From CAUTUX01 sp963532875 (GTDB taxonomy: Bacteria > Bacillota > Clostridia > Christensenellales > CAG-917), in contig CAUSLO010000030.1 in the NCBI GenBank assembly GCA_963532875.1, forward strand, positions 1 to 15,013: 15,013 nt of DNA, written 5' to 3'. The notes beneath the pieces are model-generated. The model saw only the letters and a list, made by a program, of their open reading frames with translations, was not told the DNA's origin and made no database searches. Shown one piece after another: positions 6,298-15,010 of this stretch (position 1 is the stretch's first letter; every line of letters begins with the position of its first letter). The position numbers and the translations under genes were made by a program.

Positions 6298-7469
6298 AGT
6301 ACATAGAACTGTTTTCTGGAATTGGGGCTTTTACACAGGCAATAGAAAGAATAGATTCTAATGCGGAATGTGTATTTGCAGCAGACATTAACGAAGCATG
6401 TGCAAATGTATACAAATTGAACTATGGTATTGAATCATTATGTGATTTGACAGCAAAAAGCGAAAAAGAAATTCCAGACCATGACTTCTGCTTTTTCTCG
6501 CCACCATGCCAGGCATTTTCAAAGGGTGGGAAACGATTAGGATTTGAAGAAGCACGTGGCACTTTAATTTTTGAAGTTTTTAGAATTTTAAAAGAGAAGA
6601 AGCCTAAATACATATTGATGGAAAACGTAAGGAATATAGTTGGGCATGATAATGGCAATACTATTAAGGTTATTATTGAAGCATTGTATGAATTAGGCTA
6701 TAGAATGCCTAAGACGCCATTGATTCTCTCACCACATCATTTTGGAATTCCACAATTAAGGGAACGTGCATTCCTTCCAGGAATTTATGATCCAGAAAAC
6801 ACAAGTATTCCATTAGATTTTGACATGGGTCAGTTAAGAAGCAAAGAGGAGAACAATATTTTTCAAGTAATTGACGAAACAGAAGATGACGACTCTCTAA
6901 AAGCCAGAGAAGAAGATTTAGTTACTATGAAAGCTTGGGATGACTTTTATCACAATATCAATCAAAAAGTTATTGGGTTTCCAGTATGGGCTGATTATTT
7001 TAAGGAATGTGTTGATACAAGAGGATTCCCTAGTTGGAAACTTGAATTTGTTAGAAAGAACCAAGAGTTGTATAGGAACAATAAAAAAGAAATTGATCAA
7101 TGGGCAAAAAGATGGCAAGTATATGAACAGTTTACTCCTACCCAGAAAAAGTTTGAATGGCAATGTGGAACAAGGATATCATCCGTCTTTGATGGGCTAA
7201 TTCAATTTAGACCTTCAGGGATGAGAGTGAAACTTCCAACAGTAGCCCCAGCACTAGTTGCAATGGTTCAAACTTCTGTTATAGGAAAATTTCAAAGAAA
7301 AATGTCATTAAAGGAATGCCTTAGACTTCAGGATTTTCCAGACAATTTTAATTTCGGGGGTCAAAGCGTATACGAGAGTTATAAGCAACTAGGAAATTCA
7401 ATATGTGTAAAAGTTTTAGAAAAAGTTGCAAGGAAACTTATAGAAATAGACGAAGGAAACAATCTTTAG
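6294..7469 (+). CDS. DNA cytosine-C5 methyltransferase of a type II restriction-modification system
   Basis: This enzyme of 391 residues transfers a methyl group from S-adenosylmethionine to C5 of a cytosine in its target, protecting the host DNA from the partner nuclease. The motifs occur in canonical order: motif I ELFSGIGAF (5-13) for cofactor binding, motif IV SPPCQAFSKGG with catalytic Cys72, motif VI ENV (110-112), motif VIII QLRER (154-158), and motif X KQLGNSI near 364-370. The region between about 165 and 300 is the variable target-recognition domain and gives no readable specificity. All catalytic motifs are intact, so the enzyme should be active. The ATG overlaps the stop of the endonuclease gene, implying translational coupling. 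No Vsr endonuclease or controller protein gene is seen beside it. Confidence 0.95.
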   Translation: MKYIELFSGIGAFTQAIERIDSNAECVFAADINEACANVYKLNYGIESLCDLTAKSEKEIPDHDFCFFSPPCQAFSKGGKRLGFEEARGTLIFEVFRILKEKKPKYILMENVRNIVGHDNGNTIKVIIEALYELGYRMPKTPLILSPHHFGIPQLRERAFLPGIYDPENTSIPLDFDMGQLRSKEENNIFQVIDETEDDDSLKAREEDLVTMKAWDDFYHNINQKVIGFPVWADYFKECVDTRGFPSWKLEFVRKNQELYRNNKKEIDQWAKRWQVYEQFTPTQKKFEWQCGTRISSVFDGLIQFRPSGMRVKLPTVAPALVAMVQTSVIGKFQRKMSLKECLRLQDFPDNFNFGGQSVYESYKQLGNSICVKVLEKVARKLIEIDEGNNL

Positions 7470-7485
7470 TCTCTAAAATCTAGGA

Positions 7486-7513
7486 TTGACTAAATTACGT
7501 TGTAGCATACAAT
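7486..7513 (+). promoter_or_regulatory. Promoter of the ABC-lipoprotein-MFS-ung operon
   Basis: TTGACT (7486-7491) and TACAAT (7508-7513) are 16 nt apart, 5 of 6 matches each, in the 75-nt gap after the methyltransferase gene. A leader of about 25 nt with GGTGAG before ATG 7545 follows. No terminator separates it from the methyltransferase, so some read-through is possible. Confidence 0.6.
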
Positions 7514-7544
7514 TATATATATCAGATGAGACGGTGAGATAAAT

Positions 7545-8219
7545 ATGCAAGATATAAATATTTTAGAAGTAAATAATATATCAAAAGAGTATGAGAAAGG
7601 ATTCCCAATATTATCAAACATTAACTTCACTTTAAAGCAGGCTGAGTTTGTTGCAGTTGTGGGTAAGTCTGGATGCGGTAAGAGTACACTGTTACATATC
7701 CTAGCAGGCATTGAACCGCCAAGTGAGGGCGAAGTATATATTGATGGGAAAAACATTTGCGCAATGCAAGACGAAGAGTTATCACAAATGAGGCGGGAGT
7801 TTTTTTCTTTTGTATATCAAAGCGACAACTTAGTAGAAACAATGACTGTAGAAGAAAACATCAGGTTGCCACTGCTACTTTCAAAGAATGACAAAGATGG
7901 AGACTCAAAAGCAAGAGCACTTGCGAAAGAAATGGGGATAGAGGACAAGTTAAAAAAACACCCCGACGAACTAAGTGGTGGTGAGCAACAAAGAGTAGCA
8001 ATTGCACGTGCATTAATAACAAATCCAAAGATAATTTTTCTAGATGAACCAACGGCAAGTCTAGATAAGCAAAGAGGGCTTGTGATAATGGAAATGGTGT
8101 CAAAACTTAGCAAAGAAAAAGGAGTAGCCGTAGTAATGGTAACTCACTCAGAAGAACAAGCAGAGTTTGCAAATAGAATAATAAAAGTAGAGAATGGGCA
8201 AATCATAGATGTTACTTAA
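7545..8219 (+). CDS. ABC transporter ATP-binding protein (LolD/MacB/FtsE type)
   Basis: This nucleotide-binding subunit of 224 residues is the usual length for the LolD/MacB-like branch that pairs with FtsX-type permeases. Walker A is GKSGCGKST (40-48), the signature LSGGEQQ starts at 143, Walker B is IIFLDEP with D167/E168 followed by TASLD, and the H-loop is VTHSE with His201. All residues for ATP hydrolysis are present. GGTGAG sits seven bases before the ATG. Its last 11 bases overlap the start of the permease gene, so the two products are almost certainly partners. In this branch, ATP hydrolysis in the cytoplasm drives movement of extracytoplasmic permease domains rather than simple substrate passage. 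The substrate is unknown. Confidence 0.95.
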   Translation: MQDINILEVNNISKEYEKGFPILSNINFTLKQAEFVAVVGKSGCGKSTLLHILAGIEPPSEGEVYIDGKNICAMQDEELSQMRREFFSFVYQSDNLVETMTVEENIRLPLLLSKNDKDGDSKARALAKEMGIEDKLKKHPDELSGGEQQRVAIARALITNPKIIFLDEPTASLDKQRGLVIMEMVSKLSKEKGVAVVMVTHSEEQAEFANRIIKVENGQIIDVT

Positions 8220-10590
8220 ACTAGCCTTTAAAAACTTAAAAGCCAAAATCACAAATACAATTTTAGTAATTGTAGCCATTACCGTGATGACAGCAATGGC
8301 ATATGCAATTATATCCTTTCGTCCGATAGTAAATGAATTTGTTTCACAGCATGAGATATCCACAAAATGCGGAAGTGATATCACAGTAGTTGCAAATCAG
8401 TTCAAGCCAATAAGTGAAGCAAGATTAAACCCAAATAAATATAAGCAAATGCCAGCCCTATCAATATACCCAAATATGGGCGGAACATCGGTTAACGCAC
8501 GAGGAATGAAGAAAGAAGATATTGAGCAAAACAAATCAATAGAGATGTACAAAGGTAAGAAATCAATAGAGAATCCAGATGGCGTAATTGTGTCAAAATC
8601 AATGGCAAAGAAAAACAAACTAGATATCGGTAGCAAGATAGAATTAGAATTGGGCGGAATAAAAAGAGAATATTATGTAGTGGGAATTGCAAAGAATAAA
8701 GGATACTTTATCAAGGACAACCCCAACGTAATATTAGGAATTAACCAGGAAGGAATTTCAAAGTTATTAGGATCTGGAGTGCCAGTATATAACGAAATGT
8801 ATGTAAATTTAGCCAAAGGGGTATCCCCTAAAGAGTCAATTAGCGAATTAAAGAGCAAATTTCCAGACTTTGACGTTAAGTTATCCAACGATAATAAATA
8901 TGTTAAAGAACAAGTAGACACCATCGTTGCACCTATGTATATTGCTGGACCAATAGTTGTGGGGTTGGCAATAGTGAGTTTTGTTTTGCTGCTAAATCTG
9001 TTAAATCGTGGCAGAAAAAAATACGATAGAAAACTACGTCAAGTAGGAGCGACAAAAAAACAAACAAAAGCAATATTCCTAATAGAGGCTTTCGTGATGT
9101 CAATTTTGGGATCGCTAATTGGGCTTGTCCTAGGAATCGCCGTAATGTCTGGAATAGTTGGGACGACACTGAAGAGCCTTTCAACATTTAAGGTTAATCC
9201 AATAATAGCCGTATTGACGCCGATAGTTGTAACCTTGTTATCCATACTAGTCATCAGTCTAATGGCGATTGTTTCACGCAAAACACCAGACAAAAAACAA
9301 ACGAGAAAATATGTAAAAAGTAAAAAAGGAATAGGAATAACAACTATAGTAGTTGGGCTGTTGTTTATAAGTCTCCTTATCGCAGAGATGTTGTTGGCAA
9401 AAGCAAAACCATTCCTTGCCGTTATAAACTTTATTTTAATCTTCATTTTATTCTCAGGATTAACGATGCTGTTGAATTCAACATATGGGCACAACAACAA
9501 AGAAAAGAACCCAGCAGTCAAACTGGCAACGCACGCAATATCGTCACAAAAAAGACACATGTCATTGAGCGTCGGATTGGTAATATCAATATTAATTGTA
9601 TCGTTACTTTTTGGCGGATTTGGGATTAGCAAAAACATATTCAAGAATTACACCAAAGAGTTTGATCAAGTCGCTATGGTAACGAACATAAGAGAAACGA
9701 CAAAAGAAGAAGACTTCATGGATGCCGATACAACAAATGCAGTTAAGATGTATTTTGGCAAAGGGGATATACAAATTAAAAACAAGAAGTCTTCAACACT
9801 GATTTTGGGCAGCAAACAAATTCTAGAGAAAAAGTTCATCAATTTTGAGTGGAAAAGTGAACAAAGAGAAATTGGAGAAGACGAGGTAGTCCTTGATGAC
9901 ACTAAGAGACAATTATATGGGTTAAAGATTGGAGATCAAATTCAACTCACTGTGGAAGACAAAACAAAAAACTGCAAAGTTGTGGGATTTGTCAAACATA
10001 CATTTTTCGCTGGCAACTATGTAATCATAAACACTAAAACAATGGAGAGCAAGTTCGGGCAGAAAGCGAACACGGTTCTTTTAAAAAAGTCAGATAAAGT
10101 TCCTATGGATACATATATGAAAAATATTAGAACAGTCCACAAAGATAGAAACTATTATGCAGTACCAGCACTAGACGCATTCAGGTGGGAAACAAGTTCA
10201 ACAAATTCAATTCTTAACTTTATGGGGATCATAGCTACAGTAGTTGGAATCTTTACGTTGCTATTAATTCTTTCAATGTCATATATGGAACGGGATAAAT
10301 ATAAAAACGAAAGAAAGAAGTTATTACAAGTAGGAATAACAAAGAAGCAATTGTTGAGATCAGAAATTTTTGAAAATGTATTTACCGTATCAACAGCATC
10401 CATGTTTGCCATACTTGGAGGGCTCGTAGGAATAATTTTTATGACAGATGCATTAAGATTTTTAGGCATGCTTTTTGATTATATGATAATTTGGTGGATA
10501 CCGCTTGTAGTAGCCATGGTATTTATCTTGGGATACTCCTTAGCCCCTATTGTTATGAAATACAAGGACAGATATAATATAAGGAGATGA
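8209..10590 (+). CDS. FtsX-type ABC transporter permease with ten predicted helices
   Basis: This membrane subunit of 793 residues belongs with the preceding ATPase. Hydrophobic segments are near 16-37, 244-266, 288-318, 334-358, 375-398, 402-426, 454-478, 668-692, 720-747 and 753-779. The large polar stretches 38-243 and 479-667 would lie outside the membrane, giving two FtsX modules, each with an extracytoplasmic domain between its first and second helix, joined by two middle helices. RKLRQVGATKKQ (about 272) and KKLLQVGITKKQ (about 702) are the repeated cytoplasmic coupling segments seen in this family. The two-module, two-domain layout differs from MacB (four helices) and BceB (one large domain). 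Its stop overlaps the lipoprotein start. The likely role is in moving or releasing envelope-associated molecules, substrate unknown. Confidence 0.92.
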   Translation: MLLKLAFKNLKAKITNTILVIVAITVMTAMAYAIISFRPIVNEFVSQHEISTKCGSDITVVANQFKPISEARLNPNKYKQMPALSIYPNMGGTSVNARGMKKEDIEQNKSIEMYKGKKSIENPDGVIVSKSMAKKNKLDIGSKIELELGGIKREYYVVGIAKNKGYFIKDNPNVILGINQEGISKLLGSGVPVYNEMYVNLAKGVSPKESISELKSKFPDFDVKLSNDNKYVKEQVDTIVAPMYIAGPIVVGLAIVSFVLLLNLLNRGRKKYDRKLRQVGATKKQTKAIFLIEAFVMSILGSLIGLVLGIAVMSGIVGTTLKSLSTFKVNPIIAVLTPIVVTLLSILVISLMAIVSRKTPDKKQTRKYVKSKKGIGITTIVVGLLFISLLIAEMLLAKAKPFLAVINFILIFILFSGLTMLLNSTYGHNNKEKNPAVKLATHAISSQKRHMSLSVGLVISILIVSLLFGGFGISKNIFKNYTKEFDQVAMVTNIRETTKEEDFMDADTTNAVKMYFGKGDIQIKNKKSSTLILGSKQILEKKFINFEWKSEQREIGEDEVVLDDTKRQLYGLKIGDQIQLTVEDKTKNCKVVGFVKHTFFAGNYVIINTKTMESKFGQKANTVLLKKSDKVPMDTYMKNIRTVHKDRNYYAVPALDAFRWETSSTNSILNFMGIIATVVGIFTLLLILSMSYMERDKYKNERKKLLQVGITKKQLLRSEIFENVFTVSTASMFAILGGLVGIIFMTDALRFLGMLFDYMIIWWIPLVVAMVFILGYSLAPIVMKYKDRYNIRR

Positions 10591-12278
10591 AAAAGGGCGG
10601 GAAGAGAATTGTAAGTTTAATTACAATTGGGTTAGTTGTAACCCTTTGTTTTATTTCACTGTTTGGATGTACAAAGAAAAAAACTCAAGGCAGACAAAAA
10701 GCAATCGCTTCGATAGAAAACAGTATAGTTAAAATTTACGACGAATCTTATACAGCAGATAAAAGCGATATAGAAAAAACAAAAATGAAAGACCCGGGTA
10801 AATATATAGTTGCCAAGGCATGGGCAGAATTTTATTCCACAATTATAAACAAGAGCAAGTTACAAACAGGTAAAGTTGAGAAGATTGCCAAGATGATATC
10901 AAATCAGAACATAGTTGGGGCATTAGATAAAATTGATATCCTTAACCAAGAGTTGTTTTCATCTTTCAAAGAACTAGATTTAAACTCGGCAGATGTTAGT
11001 AGCCTATACTTAGAATTCATAAACGAAATCACAACATCCAATTTTGCAGAACGCCATTACAATAATTCAAAAGGACTGTTGCCAATAACGAAAGACAATA
11101 GGTCTTTGGCTAATGGGCTAGCAGTATTAGAAGATATTAAAAATTCAATAGACATTATTAACGAGGATAAAGAGACAATTGCAAGCATAAAGAAGAATTC
11201 CAGCAAGATAGAAAAGTTTATCAAGGCAATCTATCAAATGAGAGACCACCCAATTTCACAAAGAGTTATAAATCTATTCTCAGAAGGCAAAGGAAGCAAT
11301 AAAAAAATATTTACAGAAGTCTTCAAAGATTCCACAAAAGAAGAAATCAAAACATATTTTAAGCAAATGCTAGACAGTGCACTCGAGTTATATAACGAGA
11401 TTGATTGGGCACAAAATCAACAAGTTAGTAAAGATGTAAAAAATATGACCAACCGTTTTAAGGAGGCGTTATTCCCATCTGCATTAATCAGCGATGCCAT
11501 AAACTATCTTGACATAATCAACAATGTAATGGAATTTGCAAATTTCCAAAAGGAAATTCTAGAGGAATTTAGAAAAGCATTAGATGATGAAGGGATGAAC
11601 GTTATGGATGACATATATGAAATTGTTAAGAGCAATTCGGAGGACGCAGAGACATATTTATTAATTCCTCTTGCAAAAGTAATAAAGAAGATGACAAGTA
11701 GCAATGATGCACAATTGAAAATAAAAAATAGCCTTAGAGAACATTTACATAAAAGTAATATGCCACAAGGGTATTCATATGCATCTCACGTTATAGCAAC
11801 GCTATTCAAGAACCTATCAGGAGATCCAACGATTGATGATACGCTAGGTCAAGACGTCATGGAGCGTTCTTTGAGAAAGGCATATGTAAGGAAGGCAAAT
11901 AAGAGAAATCTAGAACTAATAAAACAGAAGTTTAATCTCAAATCATTTGACAAGTGGCATAACGGAATTGATTTAGACAATATCAGCGGAATATATAACG
12001 ACTGTGCTAAATATGTAGGAATGAGTGAAATAACAGCACAAACAAACCTTTCGAGAGAAGATGTTAGAAAGATTGGTAGGGAAGTAAGAAGAAAAATAGA
12101 CGAAACATTGAGCACAACTAAGCCACAAGTAGAAGTTCTTATACAGTCTATAGTTGATGAGTTTTTCAGAGCAACGAGGCCGCAAATTGAAGAACTAGCG
12201 AAACTTAATGTGAACGACGAGGGAGTGGCAGCTAAAATAGCAGAAATTAATGCAAAATTGAAAGAATTACTCAAATAA
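10587..12278 (+). CDS. Lipoprotein of unknown function, ABC-system partner
   Basis: The N-terminus has basic residues, a hydrophobic core and a lipobox LFGC with the acylated Cys28, so the mature protein should be anchored to the outer face of the membrane. The remaining ~535 residues are charged, rich in Lys, Glu, Asn and Ile, and look almost wholly helical, with a heptad-like C-terminus. I recognise no domain, including no MacA-like adaptor or solute-binding fold. The ATG overlaps the TGA of the permease gene (ATGA), and AAGGAG ends directly against the ATG with no spacer, which is too close for normal initiation. Coupled re-initiation from the permease is therefore likely. A role as the extracytoplasmic accessory or substrate of the ABC machine is inferred from position only. 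Confidence 0.85.
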   Translation: MKKGGKRIVSLITIGLVVTLCFISLFGCTKKKTQGRQKAIASIENSIVKIYDESYTADKSDIEKTKMKDPGKYIVAKAWAEFYSTIINKSKLQTGKVEKIAKMISNQNIVGALDKIDILNQELFSSFKELDLNSADVSSLYLEFINEITTSNFAERHYNNSKGLLPITKDNRSLANGLAVLEDIKNSIDIINEDKETIASIKKNSSKIEKFIKAIYQMRDHPISQRVINLFSEGKGSNKKIFTEVFKDSTKEEIKTYFKQMLDSALELYNEIDWAQNQQVSKDVKNMTNRFKEALFPSALISDAINYLDIINNVMEFANFQKEILEEFRKALDDEGMNVMDDIYEIVKSNSEDAETYLLIPLAKVIKKMTSSNDAQLKIKNSLREHLHKSNMPQGYSYASHVIATLFKNLSGDPTIDDTLGQDVMERSLRKAYVRKANKRNLELIKQKFNLKSFDKWHNGIDLDNISGIYNDCAKYVGMSEITAQTNLSREDVRKIGREVRRKIDETLSTTKPQVEVLIQSIVDEFFRATRPQIEELAKLNVNDEGVAAKIAEINAKLKELLK

Positions 12279-12289
12279 GGAGGCATGTC

Positions 12290-14251
12290 ATGGAAAAGAA
12301 ATTAAAACTTAATTATCCGCAAACGATTAAGGTTGGGCTTGCCTTTGCAATAATAATGGTTTTCTGGACAGCGTATGACTTTGTAATGCCACTTTTGTTA
12401 GAGCAAGCATATGGACTCAGCAATTGGATGAGAGGTTTAATTATGGGATTAGACAACCTATTATCCCTCTTTCTACTGCCTATTTTTGGGAAAATATCGG
12501 ACAAAGCAAATGGTAAGATAGCTCAAAAATATGGCAAGAGGACTCCGTTTATATTAATAGGCACTGTCATATCTGCGGCATTAATCATACTTGTACCAAT
12601 TACCTCTCTTAAACAAATGGAAGCAGGAAAGCAAGGCAGAGAAGAAATATTAAAGAAACTAGATAACAATCAAAAGACTCAAGAGTTATTAGAGAAGTTT
12701 TTTGATACAAGCGGAAGTAAATATGTAGACAGAGGATACTTAGATCTCAATAAGGTTACAAGAGACAAATTTATAAAGATTAGATATGATTCGAGTTTGC
12801 AAGTATTAAAAGGGAAAGAAAAAAGAACGCACAAAGGAGCATACAAATATACGTTCACAACAGATACCCAAATAATTAAAGCAGACGGAAGCATTATAGA
12901 GGTTAAGAAGGGCGAAACAAAATTTGTCTATCCAAGCGATACCATAATAAACACAAGAGTTGAAGGGGCAGGAAGTAGAAAGGTGTCCGAAATAATAAAC
13001 GGAAATGCTGACTATAAAAAATATGTTGAAACAGGGATAAACGAAGAAGTATCTGGAGAAATTTTCAAGAAAGTTAAAGACGGCAAAGGCAAGAATAGTT
13101 TGATAGCTTACATGTTCATCCTATTGTTTGCACTTATCGCAATGGCAACGTTCAGATCCCCGGCAGTTGCACTAATGCCTGACGTAACGCCAAAGCCCTT
13201 GAGATCTCAAGCAAATGCAATGATAAATCTCATGGGTGGAGTTGGAGGAGCAATAGCGGTTCTAATTTATACGGTAGCCCTAATTAAACCAGTTCAAGCA
13301 TATACGTACACGGTTATCTTTGTAGCCGTCGCATTTGCAATGATAGCACTTCTTCTGTTCTTCCTTGGATTTGTAAGAGAGAGAAAACTGAAAGAAAAAT
13401 ATAACGCAATATGTGAAGAGTTTGGTATTACAGATGAGGAAACGAGCAAGCATGAACTTGAAGAGAATACGGAAGAAACAAGCAAGCAGCAAAACATATC
13501 TTTAAGTAAAAAATTAGAAGAGAAATTCTTCAGTAAGATTAAGAATTTAACAGACGCTGAAAAACGAGAAAAACTAAAGAAAGCAAAGTTCACAAGTTTT
13601 ATTCTGATACTAGCATCAATCTTTATGTGGTTTATGGGTTTCAATGCTGTTTCATCAAACATTTCAATTTACATAGTAAAGACCTTAAACCTTAAGCCAG
13701 TTGTGGCATCACTGATTGTTGCAGTAAGTATGGGAGTCAGTGCCGTTGCGTTTATTCCTGTTGGAATTATGGCATCAAAGATAGGACGAAGGAAATCAAT
13801 TATAATCGGGTTTATATGTGCCGCAGTAGCATTTGCGCTGATTTTCTTGCCAATAATATCAAAGGCAGCGGAGACAGGCGGAGATGCAACAAAAGCAACG
13901 TTATTTGCACTGTTCTACTTGGTTGCTAGTTTTGGTTTGATTATTGCAAACGTTAATACATTTCCAATGGTAGTTGAACTTTCAACAGAGGATACGATAG
14001 GAAAATATACAGGATACTATTATGCGGCGACAATGTCTGCACAGGCGATAACTCCCTTTATAGCAGGAGCGATAATGGATAAATGGGGTTCTAAGTTTTT
14101 GTTCCTATATTCATCATTATGCGTAGTTGTTGCAACAATCATTATTTTGTTTGTTAGATATGGAGATAGCGTTGTAATCAAAAAAGGTCAAAAACTAACA
14201 AAGGAAGAGAAAAAAGAAATAATTCTCGAAAGTATGGGTGATCCAGATTGA
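12290..14251 (+). CDS. MFS transporter, SLC45/GPH-like, with large loop insertion
   Basis: This secondary transporter of 653 residues is much longer than the 400-450 usual for the superfamily. The N-half has helices near 14-36, 44-64, 81-102, 271-292, 312-331 and 337-360. The cytoplasmic loop after helix 2 has KISDKANGK...YGKRTPF, a motif-A relative. FRSPAVALMPDVTPKPLRSQ after helix 4 resembles the sugar-type SLC45 and glycoside-pentoside-hexuronide transporters. The C-half has six more helices from about 438 to 625, with a charged central loop (361-435). Between helices 3 and 4, on the predicted outer side, lies a polar, beta-strand-like segment of about 160 residues (105-268). An ideal AAGGAGG (12277-12283) precedes ATG 12290 by six bases and overlaps the lipoprotein stop. 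Sugar transport is a family-based guess. Confidence 0.88.
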   Translation: MEKKLKLNYPQTIKVGLAFAIIMVFWTAYDFVMPLLLEQAYGLSNWMRGLIMGLDNLLSLFLLPIFGKISDKANGKIAQKYGKRTPFILIGTVISAALIILVPITSLKQMEAGKQGREEILKKLDNNQKTQELLEKFFDTSGSKYVDRGYLDLNKVTRDKFIKIRYDSSLQVLKGKEKRTHKGAYKYTFTTDTQIIKADGSIIEVKKGETKFVYPSDTIINTRVEGAGSRKVSEIINGNADYKKYVETGINEEVSGEIFKKVKDGKGKNSLIAYMFILLFALIAMATFRSPAVALMPDVTPKPLRSQANAMINLMGGVGGAIAVLIYTVALIKPVQAYTYTVIFVAVAFAMIALLLFFLGFVRERKLKEKYNAICEEFGITDEETSKHELEENTEETSKQQNISLSKKLEEKFFSKIKNLTDAEKREKLKKAKFTSFILILASIFMWFMGFNAVSSNISIYIVKTLNLKPVVASLIVAVSMGVSAVAFIPVGIMASKIGRRKSIIIGFICAAVAFALIFLPIISKAAETGGDATKATLFALFYLVASFGLIIANVNTFPMVVELSTEDTIGKYTGYYYAATMSAQAITPFIAGAIMDKWGSKFLFLYSSLCVVVATIIILFVRYGDSVVIKKGQKLTKEEKKEIILESMGDPD

Positions 14252-14895
14252 TAAATGTTGGAGATTGGCAAGAGGAATTTTCAAAGAGAAAACTGTTAGA
14301 AAAAATCCAAAGCATCTTGGATAAAATACAAGGTGAACAGTATTTTCCAAAGAAGGAACAAATCTTTAGGAGTCTTATCATAGTTCCACCTCAAAAGGTT
14401 AAAGTTGTAATATTAGGGCAAGATCCATATCATGAGCCAGGGCAAGCCAATGGATTAGCTTTTGCTGTAAACGAAGGGGTAGTGCCACCGCCATCGCTTC
14501 GTAACATATTCAAAGAAATTCAGATTGAATACGGTTTAACTCCAGGTGATAAAACACTAGAAGGTTGGGCAAAACAGGGAGTCCTATTGCTAAATGCCAC
14601 ACTTACGGTTAAAGAAGGCGAAGCGAACTCACACAAAGATTTGGGATGGCTAGATGTAACTGAAGAGATTTTTAAAATACTAAACGAACAACAGCAGGGA
14701 ATTGTTTATTTGTTATGGGGAGCGTTTGCACAGAAAATGAAAAAGTATGTTTCAAATAAAAATCATTTAGTTTTAGAATCGCCACATCCTTCGCCGCTGT
14801 CGGCACATAGAGGATTTATAGGGAATGGGCATTTTAAGAAGGTAAATGCATTTTTAAAATCAATTGGAGAAGAGGAAATTAATTTCTGCGTTTAG
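14248..14895 (+). CDS. ung: Uracil-DNA glycosylase, family 1
   Basis: The enzyme removes uracil from DNA by cleaving the N-glycosidic bond, starting base-excision repair. It has 215 residues, the normal length. GQDPYH carries the catalytic Asp59. The uracil pocket and minor-groove segments VPPPSLRN and GVLLLNATLTV, then LLWGAFAQ, follow in the right order, and HPSPLSAHRGF has the second catalytic residue, His180. Nothing essential is missing. The start is TTG 14248, overlapping the TGA of the MFS gene (TTGA), with GGTGA six bases upstream. The next ATG lies well inside the protein. Placement as the last gene of a transporter operon suggests co-transcription rather than functional linkage. Confidence 0.97.
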   Translation: MINVGDWQEEFSKRKLLEKIQSILDKIQGEQYFPKKEQIFRSLIIVPPQKVKVVILGQDPYHEPGQANGLAFAVNEGVVPPPSLRNIFKEIQIEYGLTPGDKTLEGWAKQGVLLLNATLTVKEGEANSHKDLGWLDVTEEIFKILNEQQQGIVYLLWGAFAQKMKKYVSNKNHLVLESPHPSPLSAHRGFIGNGHFKKVNAFLKSIGEEEINFCV

Positions 14896-14903
14896 TAAAA
14901 AGC

Positions 14904-14928
14904 ATATCAAAAACTTGATATATATTTT
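14904..14928 (+). terminator. Weak intrinsic terminator after ung
   Basis: ATATCAA (14904-14910) and TTGATAT (14915-14921) form a perfect 7-bp stem with an AAAC loop, followed by ATATTTT, 9 nt after the ung stop. The stem is AT-rich and the T-run short, so termination would be partial. Confidence 0.45.
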
Positions 14929-14932
14929 ACAA

Positions 14933-14961
14933 TTGACAAAAAAAATGGATGGTGATAAAAT
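14933..14961 (+). promoter_or_regulatory. Strong outward-facing promoter at right end
   Basis: A perfect TTGACA (14933-14938) and TAAAAT (14956-14961) are separated by the ideal 17 nt. Transcription would start about seven bases later inside the repeated block and run out of the window to the right. It must serve something beyond the window, since no start codon with a reading frame follows. Confidence 0.7.
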
Positions 14962-15010
14962 CTCATCTTTGACAGTTGTGGGCACACCAACCCACGAAAA
15001 CCCCAGTAAA
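14960..15010. repeat. Right copy of the inverted repeat shared with the left window end
   Basis: This is the reverse-complement match of 1-51 (40 of 51 identical, no gaps). It holds ATCTCATCTTTGACA at the inner side and CAGTAAA at the outer side. Unlike the left copy it also has a small hairpin, GTGGG (14978-14982) with CCCAC (14991-14995). TCATCTTTGACA matches the E. coli rRNA antitermination boxA TGCTCTTTAACA at 9 of 12 positions, which may be chance. Confidence 0.7.

Noticed and set aside
9039..9644. 201-codon open frame on the minus strand inside the permease gene
   Set aside because: It is antisense to a well-supported membrane-protein gene, has no ribosome site or family motif, and long antisense frames are common opposite hydrophobic coding sequence.
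14962..14976. rRNA operon leader (boxA-like TCATCTTTGACA)
   Set aside because: The match is 9 of 12 but it lies almost at the predicted start point, and no rRNA sequence follows within the window.
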